Shown here in pieces: positions 7,879 through 19,500 of a DNA stretch of 34,745 nucleotides. A model generated the notes under the pieces. It was given only the letters and a program-made list of their open reading frames with translations. It was not told the DNA's origin and did not search any database. The first letter of the stretch is position 1; every line of letters begins with the position of its first letter. A program made the translations under genes and the position numbers. This DNA is from a virus, in IMG/VR virus record IMGVR_UViG_3300017613_001904, positions 1 to 34,745 of that record, one strand, 5' to 3'.

Positions 7879-10800
7879 TATAGAAAAGAACGTATGTCAA
7901 TATTGGCGAGAAGATGAGCCCGCACTGTGCTCACATTGGAATGCTGAAACTAATACATGTAAAATATCAGATGCGTTATATCATCCAAATTGTAATTACG
8001 TAGGAACTCAGACTAGATGTGATAAATATGATGGTGAAGGCACAGCACCTCTTTGTGTTTTGCCTGATGTAGAACGACAAGTAGGTAATCGTAGGACCGG
8101 GTTAAAATGGGTTTATGCAGATATTAATAAGTATAATAAAGGCCAGTGTGACGGGGCTGGTACGTCTACTACTTGTTCTGGATATTCGCCTTATCATTTA
8201 GGATTTTCCGCTATTCAACCTGACGATAAATATGGATTATTAAAAATAGATGAAATGGGTTTTTCGACCATTACTGGTACAAGATTACCTTTAGGGTATG
8301 ATGTATACAATGAAAGGGCTAGTCTAAGTAAATGTTATTGGTGGTTTGATAACCCAGCTTTTTTTGAAGTGGATGAGGATGGTTATATAAAAAATATAAC
8401 TTCTAAGTGTACTAATACGGATGAGACAGTCGATCAATTTAAAGAATTTCAGTGGGACAAAGACACTGGTATGTATAGAGCTCCCTGTAATGGGTGTAAA
8501 CCAGAATGTCCATTTTATACTGGCGTGTGTTGGCAGTATTGTATAGACGAAAAAATGCAGCATGGTGATAAAGTTTTAGCAGAACAGATGTTAGAATTAC
8601 GTTATCACATAAGACGTAATAGATGGACAACAGAAGATTTTGAAAACTCTTTTATAGAACCTATAATTTATGGATGGCAAGGCCCGCCAGAAGGTATTGA
8701 GGTTAAATACATATCTGGAGGAGCTTTAGATAATTGGAGTATTAACGCTATACGAGCTGAAATAACTGATTTTGATGTTTTTACTATTGATACTTCTACT
8801 GTCAGGCTTACTAGAGGTACTTCAGACCAAGAAGGTTTACCTGAAAGGGCAACTTTGGTTAGAGGAATACAAAGCGCAGTTTTAAAGCCCATAATTAGAA
8901 ATGTATTTGAACACGATGAATTAAGTCAACATTTTCCTTCCGATGTTAATATATTTGAAGTTGCTTCATTGGATCATGAGAATATTTTGATATTTGGTGA
9001 TACGTTTTGGTACAATGTTGCTACATACGGCATTAATTTGAGTGATCCAGATTTAGATTTTTTGCCCGAGGAATTAAAATCATTCGATAGTATGGAAGAC
9101 ATTAAGGCTAGTAAATCAGAGGAGTCCGAAGAAGCTTTCGAAGAGTTTAGCAATACTTTAGATGAGATTATAACAAACTTACTACGATATTACCCAGAAA
9201 AAATTATTGAAACTGAATTTGGTAAGGATATGAATATGTTTTACCTTGATATGCCTACTTTTTGGGACGAAAATATAATATTAGTTTTAAATAAGGGTAA
9301 CGGTTCTTGGGAGTTTGATAAAATAACAGTAGAAAAATTATTTTGTGGTGGAATAATAGGCCAACAAAGTTTTAGTCTTGCTGGTGATGAAGGTAAAACA
9401 ATTGATTATTTACCAGCGTATGAAAGAAATTTTAATTGTGACTCTAATAATAACGGATCTATATCGTTTAGTTTTATGCCATTTACATCAAATAATGGTA
9501 ATACATCAAAAGTGTCATATATATATAATGATTATGTACATAAACAAATACCCGCTAATCCTTATAATCCGCCTTCATTTCAAACTTACCAAATGGGGTA
9601 TGAATTACAAAAAATTACAATGTACACAGATTTAGAATTAGATCCAAAAAATGTAAGATTTTTTGGCAATAGCGGTTATGCTCTTGTAATTATACCTGAT
9701 CCATCTAAAATATTGAGTAATGTAGTTAGAAACTGGGAAATTGGTGGTGGTATAATTTTAGAAGTAACCGGAGATGATAATGAAGGTATAGATGGGAATG
9801 ATGTTAAGACCGGAATTAGAACTGTTGAAATGGAAATTTATGAACAAGGCACTGATAGATTAGAAACAAACCAAATTATAATACGCCCAAAAGATATTAA
9901 AGATTTTAAGGCTCCGTGTGATGCCGTTTTAAAATTTGGTGAGGCCGCCGCTTCGAGTGGAACTGCTTCGGTAAGTGGCGCTATTTATACTTATCAAAAA
10001 AGAAGTTTTGGCGAGACCCCCGCCGGATTTGATTATGAAATAGAGAGGGAAAGTTTTCTAGGAGTTAATGATGTAGCTAATTATAAAGATGGTGTAAGTT
10101 TGGTTGGTACTGGCAACGGCCCATACGATTTAGGGCGATTTGGTAATGATACTTTATTTATATCAACTGTTTTTGCTGGAGCTATTTCCGGCAGAATAAA
10201 AGGTGTTACTAGAACTAAAATGATGACTTGGGTGAGACAACCTTTTTGTAGAGATGTAGAGATATTTTATAGATGGAGTGCTAGTTATAAACACGCTACT
10301 TTACAGCCAGAGCGAGTTTGTTATGGGCCAACATCGTTTGAATGGGATAATAAGATACATGGAAAAATTTATATGCCATCGTGTGGAGATCATGATTTAG
10401 GTAGTTGGTCTTTGACTGGGCCTATGTGGTATCCATACGAAGCTTGTAATGATACAGCTAATTATCCGATAGATTCATCGACTAGTAATATCACTGGTGT
10501 ACGTAATTGGTTAATGGAGTTATACCAAGAGACAAATGAATCTGCTGAACCTCTATATGGGAATTGGAATATGAGGATGTTAGGTCCGCAAGATCAGTGG
10601 GGGTATGTGTGTGATAATCATGCTTCCTTATGGGATTGTACTTGTGATTGGTCTTATTGTAATTTATACAAAGAAGGCGAAAATTTGTTTACTGGATATG
10701 GTAGTTATAGGTGTGGTATAAGTTTAGTAGATCAAATAGAATGCACAAAAAATGGCGGAAGTTTGCCAAAATTTGGTAATCCATACAGAGATTTTATAAT

Positions 10801-13192
10801 GAGTTATAGGTCTATTGACAGTGTTTATTACTATTACGTTGAAGGCACTGATTTTACACGACTAAGAAAATGGATGCCTTTATATGAGTTTTATACTAAT
10901 GCAGATGTAACTAAAGGGTCGTCGTCCTATCCTTACGATATATATAGCAAAGATATAACGAGCCCCTTTATACATCCTATGGGTTTATTTTTAGCTAATG
11001 GATCTATTGAGGGTGTAGCTATAAATGAACAGGTAGATGTTGGTGGTGATGGGTTTCCGAAAAGATATCACTTTGAAGATGTTTTTAATACGCACCAAAC
11101 AACTCAATCAATAATGTATCCGTACCCCACTAATTTGAAATATAAAGGAATAGGCATGGATCCTATTTTAACTTGGTATACTTACAGAGATTATCCTGGA
11201 GGCGACGTTAGTAAATCAATTCAGTGGGTCTGGCAAGAAATATGGAAAGAGGTTGAGCGCCAAAGTTTTTCTTCTGATTTGGTTTTGCCTGCTGAAGAAA
11301 GTACTTCTTTTGAAGAGGCGGTGTTGTCTAAAGGGTATCAATACAACGAGGGCGGGAATGCTTCCGGCAAATTTTTATTTTGTACTGTAGAATACCCAGA
11401 TTACAAATATGATTATAAGATAGGTGAGCATAGATTAGTACTTGAAGAGGACGAATATGATATAAAATTAACTGCACCAGTAAGAAATAGTGACGGAGAA
11501 TATGAAAGCCCTTATTTTTTCATACAGTTAGGTACAGGCCCAGAAAGATTATTTGATGTGAATGGTAATTGGGATGCTACGCATGTTGATAATACTCATT
11601 ATGAACTTTATTACACATGCACTAAAGATCCGTGGTTTACGGACGTTACATTATTTGCGGCTGGGTATACTAATAAAAGTATAATTCAAGCTGAAACCGA
11701 TGGTAGAATGCTTATAGATTATGATGGTGTTGGTGATGAGGTTAAAACATATTATCAGAGGGGGCTTAATGTAACTTTAACTCCAGGTCAGTTTTCTTAT
11801 TTTTTGCCGCGAGAAAAAACATTGATAGATAGCGGTGATTGTGAAGTTCGTTTTAGCCATGTACCAAGTTGTACTGGCGGCGAGGAGTTTGAAGAGATAG
11901 AACTATCTGAGTGGTACCCTACAGAACATTGTATAGAAATGCCCTATTGTTGTAGTGAGGAAAATGTAGAATTTGAGTTTAAATTTTCATCCAAAAAAGC
12001 AGTTGAACGTGTGATTTGTGATTTTAAATTCGGATCGGAAAAAATAGCTATAGAGGACACCGATGTTACAATTTCTGATATGAGTCCAGATACATTGATT
12101 GATAGGTTATATCATGTGCCAGCTGTTAGTTTATTCAGTTCTGCTGATGGTGAGAGCTATACGTTAGTTCATACTGACAGTGCGTCTATGGTATTGGCTG
12201 CTCCTACAGATGGCATATCAACTAGACAGATAATTATGGATTGGGATGATGATATAGCTAATATAATGGAGCCGAATTTATATTTTAAAATTAAATTACG
12301 AGTTAAGCCAACTCCCGATGAGATTGCTCTATCTGAGATACCTGATTATAATGAGTGTGAAAATGTAGTGCATTTTGAATGTAATTATATTTACGACAGT
12401 GTGTTTATAGATGCTACGGAATCTATTAGTACATATGAAAGAAAATATAATATTTCGTATGGTACACACGGAGATTTTCCGCCCCATGGGTATGATTCTA
12501 CCGGTAGTTTACTTTATACTAGAACTAAAGAAAACTCCACTGTTTATCAGCGAGATTCTGTACACGGTGTAGTTGGTATGGCTGGTACAGACGGCGAAAA
12601 TAAAACTATGAATAAGGTTCGTGGTAGAATTATGAAAGAATGTCATGATGACAAAGAACCGCTTCCAGGGTCAGTGTTATCAAATTGGGAAAAAGAGCAA
12701 AAAATTATACATGATGACATAGCCCTTAATAGCGGTGACACATCAATTAGTTTTATTTCTATAGCTCCGCCTGGTATGGAAGAAAAGTTAAATGAAGTCG
12801 GGGTATCGTTTCCTTATTCATGGACGTGTACATTTGATAACACCATTATATTACCACTTAAAGAAGTAACGTGGTATGATCCATATAGTCCGTGTGGACA
12901 GGAGTTTTATTGGGATTTATCTAATTTACATTGGCAGCATAGGTGTGCTGGGTCACAATTTGGCGCGCATAGTGTTGGGTCTAAAGAAGTGTGGAAGTAT
13001 AAATTTCATTCAGTTTGTGGTGGTGATCTTGACGTTGGTACATATAATGCTGTTACTGTATATGCGCATAGTATAGCTCAGAGACTACTTAGTCTATTTG
13101 TTTATGTTCCACCAGAGACAATTGATAGGCCCTCAAGACTTAGTCAGGGTACGACAGAGTTCACTATGCCACCGGCAGTGTCGGCTTATTAG
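7871..13192 (+). CDS. Giant cysteine-rich virion protein (1773 aa)
   Basis: The first ~230 residues contain about fifteen cysteines, including C9, C20, C30, C41, C50, C62, C93 and C102, spaced mostly 8-11 residues apart, then a tight group (PCNGCKPECPFYTGVCWQYC) near 206-225. The motif CDKYDGEG at 50-57 is nearly identical to CDGYDGEG at 107-114 of the protein encoded just downstream. Further Cys clusters occur near residues 915-965 (DCTCDWSYC) and 1325-1365 (EMPYCCSEEN). The rest is mixed beta-rich sequence with many Tyr and Trp, without a recognised enzymatic domain. Phage proteins fold in the reducing host cytoplasm, so metal binding is more likely than disulfides, though either is inference. 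A tail fibre, baseplate wedge or adhesin is plausible from size and neighbours. The start is set by the overlap with the upstream gene. Confidence 0.5.
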   Translation: MSSIEKNVCQYWREDEPALCSHWNAETNTCKISDALYHPNCNYVGTQTRCDKYDGEGTAPLCVLPDVERQVGNRRTGLKWVYADINKYNKGQCDGAGTSTTCSGYSPYHLGFSAIQPDDKYGLLKIDEMGFSTITGTRLPLGYDVYNERASLSKCYWWFDNPAFFEVDEDGYIKNITSKCTNTDETVDQFKEFQWDKDTGMYRAPCNGCKPECPFYTGVCWQYCIDEKMQHGDKVLAEQMLELRYHIRRNRWTTEDFENSFIEPIIYGWQGPPEGIEVKYISGGALDNWSINAIRAEITDFDVFTIDTSTVRLTRGTSDQEGLPERATLVRGIQSAVLKPIIRNVFEHDELSQHFPSDVNIFEVASLDHENILIFGDTFWYNVATYGINLSDPDLDFLPEELKSFDSMEDIKASKSEESEEAFEEFSNTLDEIITNLLRYYPEKIIETEFGKDMNMFYLDMPTFWDENIILVLNKGNGSWEFDKITVEKLFCGGIIGQQSFSLAGDEGKTIDYLPAYERNFNCDSNNNGSISFSFMPFTSNNGNTSKVSYIYNDYVHKQIPANPYNPPSFQTYQMGYELQKITMYTDLELDPKNVRFFGNSGYALVIIPDPSKILSNVVRNWEIGGGIILEVTGDDNEGIDGNDVKTGIRTVEMEIYEQGTDRLETNQIIIRPKDIKDFKAPCDAVLKFGEAAASSGTASVSGAIYTYQKRSFGETPAGFDYEIERESFLGVNDVANYKDGVSLVGTGNGPYDLGRFGNDTLFISTVFAGAISGRIKGVTRTKMMTWVRQPFCRDVEIFYRWSASYKHATLQPERVCYGPTSFEWDNKIHGKIYMPSCGDHDLGSWSLTGPMWYPYEACNDTANYPIDSSTSNITGVRNWLMELYQETNESAEPLYGNWNMRMLGPQDQWGYVCDNHASLWDCTCDWSYCNLYKEGENLFTGYGSYRCGISLVDQIECTKNGGSLPKFGNPYRDFIMSYRSIDSVYYYYVEGTDFTRLRKWMPLYEFYTNADVTKGSSSYPYDIYSKDITSPFIHPMGLFLANGSIEGVAINEQVDVGGDGFPKRYHFEDVFNTHQTTQSIMYPYPTNLKYKGIGMDPILTWYTYRDYPGGDVSKSIQWVWQEIWKEVERQSFSSDLVLPAEESTSFEEAVLSKGYQYNEGGNASGKFLFCTVEYPDYKYDYKIGEHRLVLEEDEYDIKLTAPVRNSDGEYESPYFFIQLGTGPERLFDVNGNWDATHVDNTHYELYYTCTKDPWFTDVTLFAAGYTNKSIIQAETDGRMLIDYDGVGDEVKTYYQRGLNVTLTPGQFSYFLPREKTLIDSGDCEVRFSHVPSCTGGEEFEEIELSEWYPTEHCIEMPYCCSEENVEFEFKFSSKKAVERVICDFKFGSEKIAIEDTDVTISDMSPDTLIDRLYHVPAVSLFSSADGESYTLVHTDSASMVLAAPTDGISTRQIIMDWDDDIANIMEPNLYFKIKLRVKPTPDEIALSEIPDYNECENVVHFECNYIYDSVFIDATESISTYERKYNISYGTHGDFPPHGYDSTGSLLYTRTKENSTVYQRDSVHGVVGMAGTDGENKTMNKVRGRIMKECHDDKEPLPGSVLSNWEKEQKIIHDDIALNSGDTSISFISIAPPGMEEKLNEVGVSFPYSWTCTFDNTIILPLKEVTWYDPYSPCGQEFYWDLSNLHWQHRCAGSQFGAHSVGSKEVWKYKFHSVCGGDLDVGTYNAVTVYAHSIAQRLLSLFVYVPPETIDRPSRLSQGTTEFTMPPAVSAY

Positions 13193-13201
13193 GAGGTTTA
13201 T

Positions 13202-13594
13202 ATGTTTGATTTAGAATGTGAAAAATGCGGTGGTTTGATGCAAATAGATGAGTATCTTACAGCTGAAGAATATAGTAAAGACATGGATTATTTAGTTGAT
13301 GAGGCGGGACATTTAGTAGAGTCCACCATTCAGAAATATTTAATTTATAAGTGCTTTGTGTGTGGTGCTGTTTATAGATTTACATATAAAGATTGGGAAG
13401 AGCTTATACGTATAAAAGTAGCTAAGAGGGCAATGAATATAAGAAAACAAAAAATGTTTGCAGAGGATATAAACCCGATGAGAATAGATCCGGACAATGG
13501 GCTTGAATATTGCGGACAGTGTGATGGGTATGATGGTGAGGGTAATTGTTTAGTAGATATAATAAAACAATGTACTATAAGGAAAGATAAATAA
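13202..13594 (+). CDS. Small zinc-ribbon protein
   Basis: This 130-residue protein has CxxC pairs at C6/C9 and C51/C54, the classic layout of a four-cysteine zinc ribbon split by a ~40-residue insertion. A second group at C104, C107, C116 and C124 includes CDGYDGEG (107-114). The middle is basic and helical (LIRIKVAKRAMNIRKQ). A perfect AGGAGG lies 5 bases before the ATG, and the stop codon overlaps the next ATG by one base (TAATG). Lying between two giant virion genes and sharing a motif with the upstream one, it may be a structural accessory or assembly factor. Zinc binding is predicted from Cys spacing, not shown. Confidence 0.6.
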   Translation: MFDLECEKCGGLMQIDEYLTAEEYSKDMDYLVDEAGHLVESTIQKYLIYKCFVCGAVYRFTYKDWEELIRIKVAKRAMNIRKQKMFAEDINPMRIDPDNGLEYCGQCDGYDGEGNCLVDIIKQCTIRKDK

Positions 13595-16500
13595 TGGCTT
13601 ACAATTTCTTGCGAGATGCAAGGTCTATAAAAAATTCAGCGCTTTGTAGATACGATACCTTAAATGGGTATGAAACTGACTTTAGCCAGAATGGGGACGT
13701 AGATGGTTGGGATATATACTATAATATCTATCTATATGGTTGTTGGAATGACGCTATTTTTGGCACCTCGTATGACAAGAGTTGTTATGTGAGCCGTACA
13801 AACGTGTTTCAGTATGTTAATGCAGAAGATTATTATTTTGTTAGGCTAATGATGAAGCTTACAGATAATAATACACATAAAACTGTTCCTACACTTACAA
13901 CAGGACGAATACAGTGGGTTACACTAAACGATCCAACGTGGAACTCTACACAGCAAATGGATTTTGATTTAATTGTAGATGGTAAATGGCATTTATATGA
14001 AATAAATATGGGCCCAGCAAAAGCTTGGCAGGGGTATGTAAGTAATCTTAGAGTTTATCCATTTATAGATGGGGCCGAGGGTGATCAGTTTGCTATTAAG
14101 TTTATAAAGATAAGCTCATATGATAAATGGATATGTAAAAACACGTCTTGTTCTTACTATAGTAGTTATGAGCACGATTGTCCTGGTGCCGGAAAAAGAG
14201 CTAGTGTAGAAGCGGGTACTACGAAATCGCATTATACAACTGTTTCAGGTATAAGCGATAAACTAGTTGTAAACATAGATAGTTACGGCGAAGAGGAGTT
14301 TGATTTAGGTAATAATAGTAATCTCAATGGCGTTGAGATGGCCCGAGTAATTAGCAACTCTTTGGGCCAGTTGAATGTCGGAGCTTATATTTTTTCACAG
14401 GTTGAATATTCTGAGAATGATGAGTTGAAAATAAGTTCTGGAAATGTGGGGTCTCAAAGTTCAGTAGTAATTTCTGACACACCAGCTGCTAGAGCACTAG
14501 GTTTTTTTGATGATGGTGGTAATAATATATCAACTATAGAAGTAGGTGTAAATTCAGCTACTGGATTTGATTATGCGGCATCACGTATATTTACTGGTAT
14601 AGAAATAAACAAAATGGTTGATGATAACGTCGATAATTTTGCTTACTTACACAACCCAGATCAGTTCAATGTAGAAGGGGGTCGTAGGGATTTTAATGAA
14701 ATAGGTACTTCAAGGTTAATTTCTAATTTAGTTAACACCCCTTATTATCAATCACTGAATAATAAAGGTAAAACTATAGTAGATTTATCCCACCCAATAA
14801 ATAATAATGGTAGACTAAAAGCTATCTATATATATGGACAAATAGAGGATGACAGTCCAGCTAAAATTAAAATTTGTCGACCACACAGAAACGGCGAATT
14901 AACAGTAATACACTCTTTAGATCTCCCTGTAAAAGAAGCTAATAAAGTATACACCACTTATCCATTATCTTACAAGATAGATTGTAATATTTTGGTTAGT
15001 AAAGGGGATTTGATGGGTGTTTATAACGCCAATCTTTATGTGGGTGTATCTATGACTGGATTGCCAGATGCTACTTTTTACCAAGTTATCGGTGATATTT
15101 CTGGTAGATTTGATCCTGGTAAACCTTACTCATTTGGGGTAGCTGGGCTGGCTATTTATGGACGCAGCGATCGTTATCAAACCAATAGTATATTAGATAT
15201 TGATATGGGTAACCGTATTAATATTGAACAAATAGATATTTATGGAGAAGAAGCTTCAGGGTATTATGATTTTAATTTGTGCTCTTGTTTAGATGTTAGT
15301 TGGGATGTTAACTTGTTTGGAGAATCACATATTCACCATGGAATTAGATGGACTGATGGAACTCCTTGGACTCATACCCATACAAATATAGCTTACGGTA
15401 AAGCTTGTTTAGATGATATGGTTATTACAGCAGACAACGGTAAAGAAGGTGATAGTTATTATGCTGATAATGGGCTAGCCACTGCTGGAGAGCACGCTTA
15501 TTTTTATGTGAATGGTGATGCTGAATGGTTATACGGCGGAACTTGTACTGGTAGAACCGAATATTGTTGGCCATATGTTCCTGATTTAACTTATGGTTTT
15601 GAGAGAGACCCAGTCCAATTTACTCTCTTGTTTCCTAATGAGCGGGCTGCTAAAGTTAATAGTAGTATAATGTATTTTAAGGAGAAAGATAATTTTAGAA
15701 AGTTTGAATTGTCATATTATTTGGGAGCAAGTGATTCTACAGGCAATACTTATGATAATAATTATAAATATATCCCTGCATATAACGAAGTAATACTGAA
15801 TGGCATGTCGTTTAACAGCACAAACAATGATTTTGTAGCGCCCTACTTGTTTCAAAATCCTACGAGCGATGATTCTATTTATTCTGGTGGCCAGATACAA
15901 AACCCAGAAGTTATACAAGCCGCATATACATTAGACTGGACTATATTAGAACATAGATTTGATGATATAGAATGTAGAGGATTTAGAATCAGAACTAATA
16001 AACATCGCAGCACAAAAATGATGGAAATAGAAGTATATAGCCGTGTACAAACTGACCCCTCTTTGATTGATAATACCACTTTATCCTTTTCTGATTATGG
16101 TGATGTATGGAAAAGTGCGTCATTTACTGAAATTTCAGACAACCAATTAAGTACATTTATTGGAGGAGCTCCTAGATATTTTAGATTAGAGTTTGAATCT
16201 AAAAACAAATTCAACTTGAATGAGATAAAAATGTCGGCGGGGAATCAAGTCAAATTGGAAGATTGTGATACTACATTACTATTAGAAGAATCTAAAACTA
16301 ATGCAACAAATACATCTACCCCGGCAGTGCTTGAAAATATATACGATAAGCCGTTTGATCTTATAGTAGATTTACCAAAAGAAACTCAGGAAACTAGTAA
16401 CATAATTTTTTGGAGTAAATGTGATTCTATGGATTCTATAGATAATCCAGAGATAGGGCCGGCCTGTTTTTTGCGTAAGGAAGATGGTTATAATATACAA

Positions 16501-19500
16501 AACGATAATGGGCAATGCGCGATAAATGTACCGGGATATGGATTGAAGAATTTAATAGATGGTAAAAATGGTTATTATAGTTATACTAATGGTGATTCAT
16601 GGACTCTTTCTGGTACATTATCAAGTGGGGTTTCATTAGATTTTTCATGTAAAAACCCAGGTTTATTGGAATCTACTTTGTCTTTTAGTGACATTAGTTC
16701 TAAATACTGGCAAATTGTTTCGAGTGTTGGTGGGCATATAACCTTAGATTCTTTGAGAGCGTTTTATAATGACAATGAATTGGATATTTATAATTTACAA
16801 AGTGCTTATAGAAACGGTAATTATATACCGATATTAGTAAATGACGTCATAGGGGCTCCTGTTCTTACTAACTGGACTGAATATCAATCTCAAGCTGGAG
16901 ACGATTTAGATCTTTCTTTCGACGGTATAGAAGCTGTTAGTTATGGGTCTGCTACTGGAGGTCCTTATATTAGAACTGTTTTATCTCCAGACCTTACGGA
17001 TTTTACTATGGCTTTTGATTTTATGTCATACAGAATAACATCTAATAGAATGGCGCATTTAGATGTAGATTTTTACGATAGTACCGATACACTTATAATG
17101 CACTGGCATCTTACAGACTCGTGGGTCGGCACAAATATTTTACAATTAATGGTGTATGAAAAAGGGGTTTTATTAGGTAATTATGCTGTTACTGGCATTA
17201 CTTATAATGATGGTGTACGTACTAACGAAGCTATTATACAAAGATCTGGTAGTAATTTATTGCTCAAAATAGATAACAATGTTATTTATAATGGTGTTTT
17301 TGCTACTGAGGCTATACATAAAGTAGACATAAGTTTACAGAGACAGTCTGGGTATACCCCAGCCGATAAATTATCTGTTTATTTTGGTAATTCATTTTGT
17401 TTTGATTTAAATACTTCTGAATCTATGAATATTTTAAGACTTAAACATATTGGTAATTTATCCGATGATGTTGATATTTATACAAGCGCTGATAATATAA
17501 CTTACACAAAATGGGATGACGCTAGTTTTGTATTACACAACTCTACTTTTTATGATTATTTTGCGATTGATTTGGAGAATAGGCATATATTGGATTTCAT
17601 AAGAAATTATGGTAATAGTGTTGGTAAGTTATTGCTAGACGGGAGCGTTTTAGACTATTCTAATACTGATACCTCTAATATAAATGATGTGGTGTGGAAT
17701 AGTACTGAAGATGATGCCAGGTGGGTAAGATTTAATTTATTATCTGGGGACGGTGTTGACAGGTATTTAAGAAAGCTAGGTATTTATCCTGATGTATCTG
17801 TTAATGCTTGTCTTGATGGTGATGCTTATAACTGTGAGTGGGAACCTATTGGTAATATATTATCTGAGTATACCCCTTCAATAAACGTTGCTTATGGTGC
17901 TACGGTAACCGGTACTAATAATTATTTTAGCGATTGGTATCCAATTTATGCTGTGGATGGTATATCTAACGACTATAGTATGGACGAATGCTGGGGGTTT
18001 CAAAAAGAAGGAACTACAGATCCATATTTAGAAATTGATTTGGGTCAATCTTACACCATTTATCAGGTTAAGTTGTATCATGGATATGATCCGGATGATA
18101 GTGATTATATGAACAAGAATTATACTATAAGTGTTTCTACTTCTACATCTGGTAGTTTTACAAATGTAGTAAGCGTAACAAATAATAGTGATTTTTATAG
18201 GATGCATCAATTTACTCCTGTTGAGGCTAGAAGAATAAGATTAACTGTTACAAGTTATGATTATGAAAGAATATATTATTATAATGAATCTACTGGTTTA
18301 TACGATGTTTTTGATGGTAGTTTTTTACGGGAAATGGAAGTTTATACATATCCTGGAATTAGTTATGTTGATAGCGAAACATGGCCAGTAGTTTGTATGA
18401 ATTTGTTAGAACCGTTTGGCGTAATAGATCATGAATTGGTAAACAAGGATATAAATGATACCACTACTGATTGGGATAATGATGAGGATTTTTTCAAATA
18501 TTCTGATAATTTATTAGAAGAGCCTAAAAAAGTGTCATTTAGTCAAGCAGGCCAATGGGCAACTGAATATGTTTCTACAGATGATTCTGGCAACATGTTG
18601 GGTGGATCAGAGTATATATTTGATATAAATCAATTTTTTACTGAAGGTAGATATAGAGTTTATTGGGATGCTTATGGCCCGTCTGAGGGAGAAATTAGTT
18701 TACGATTGGCTGGTAACCAAGTAGTTGATCTTTTTGCTGATAATCTTGGTAGCGGTTGGTTGGCCCAGGAGGGCGTGTTAGATGTGCCAGAGGATGGTTT
18801 CTACGATGTTAAAGGAATTCAACATATAGACCCAGATGTTGATTGGCGTGTCAGAAACCCATTAATGCAAAGAGCCCAAGGACACATCAAATGGGTAGCA
18901 GTAAAACGAGACACAGCTACTAATTATTCATACGATGATGATTCAGGTAAATACGGTTTGGATTATTTGAATTTGATAAAAGTATATGGAGATACTAAAT
19001 ACAATCCAACTGAATATCACTGGTGGTGGGATTCAGTTTTAAGTACTTTGTCCAATGATTATCTAAATGTAAAAGTACATAGTAGGTCTTTGCAAATAGA
19101 TTATCCGACTTCATCTGGAGTTGATACTATTTCATTTTTAGAGGGCGATGATTTTGGGCAAGATATATACTGGTCTGTAAAGGATGTGTTTAGTTTTTGG
19201 TGGAAAATTGATGACGTGTCCAAATTGGACACCACCTTTGGTGATATAACGTTTGGCAGCGTAAATGAGTCACCGCCGTTTTACTATAAGTGGAATATCA
19301 GTAGTTTGAATTTGACTAGTGGTTGGAATTTAGTTAAGCTTAAATTTGATGAATACGATGTTGTCTACCCCGAGACTGAAAATTTTTATATGAATCCATT
19401 TATGGATGAAAGTTTAGATTTAATAAATAATGAAAAAGATTTAAAGTCTTTTATATTACGTTATCGCGGTAAAGGATCGCCATTCACAATGTATGTGGAT

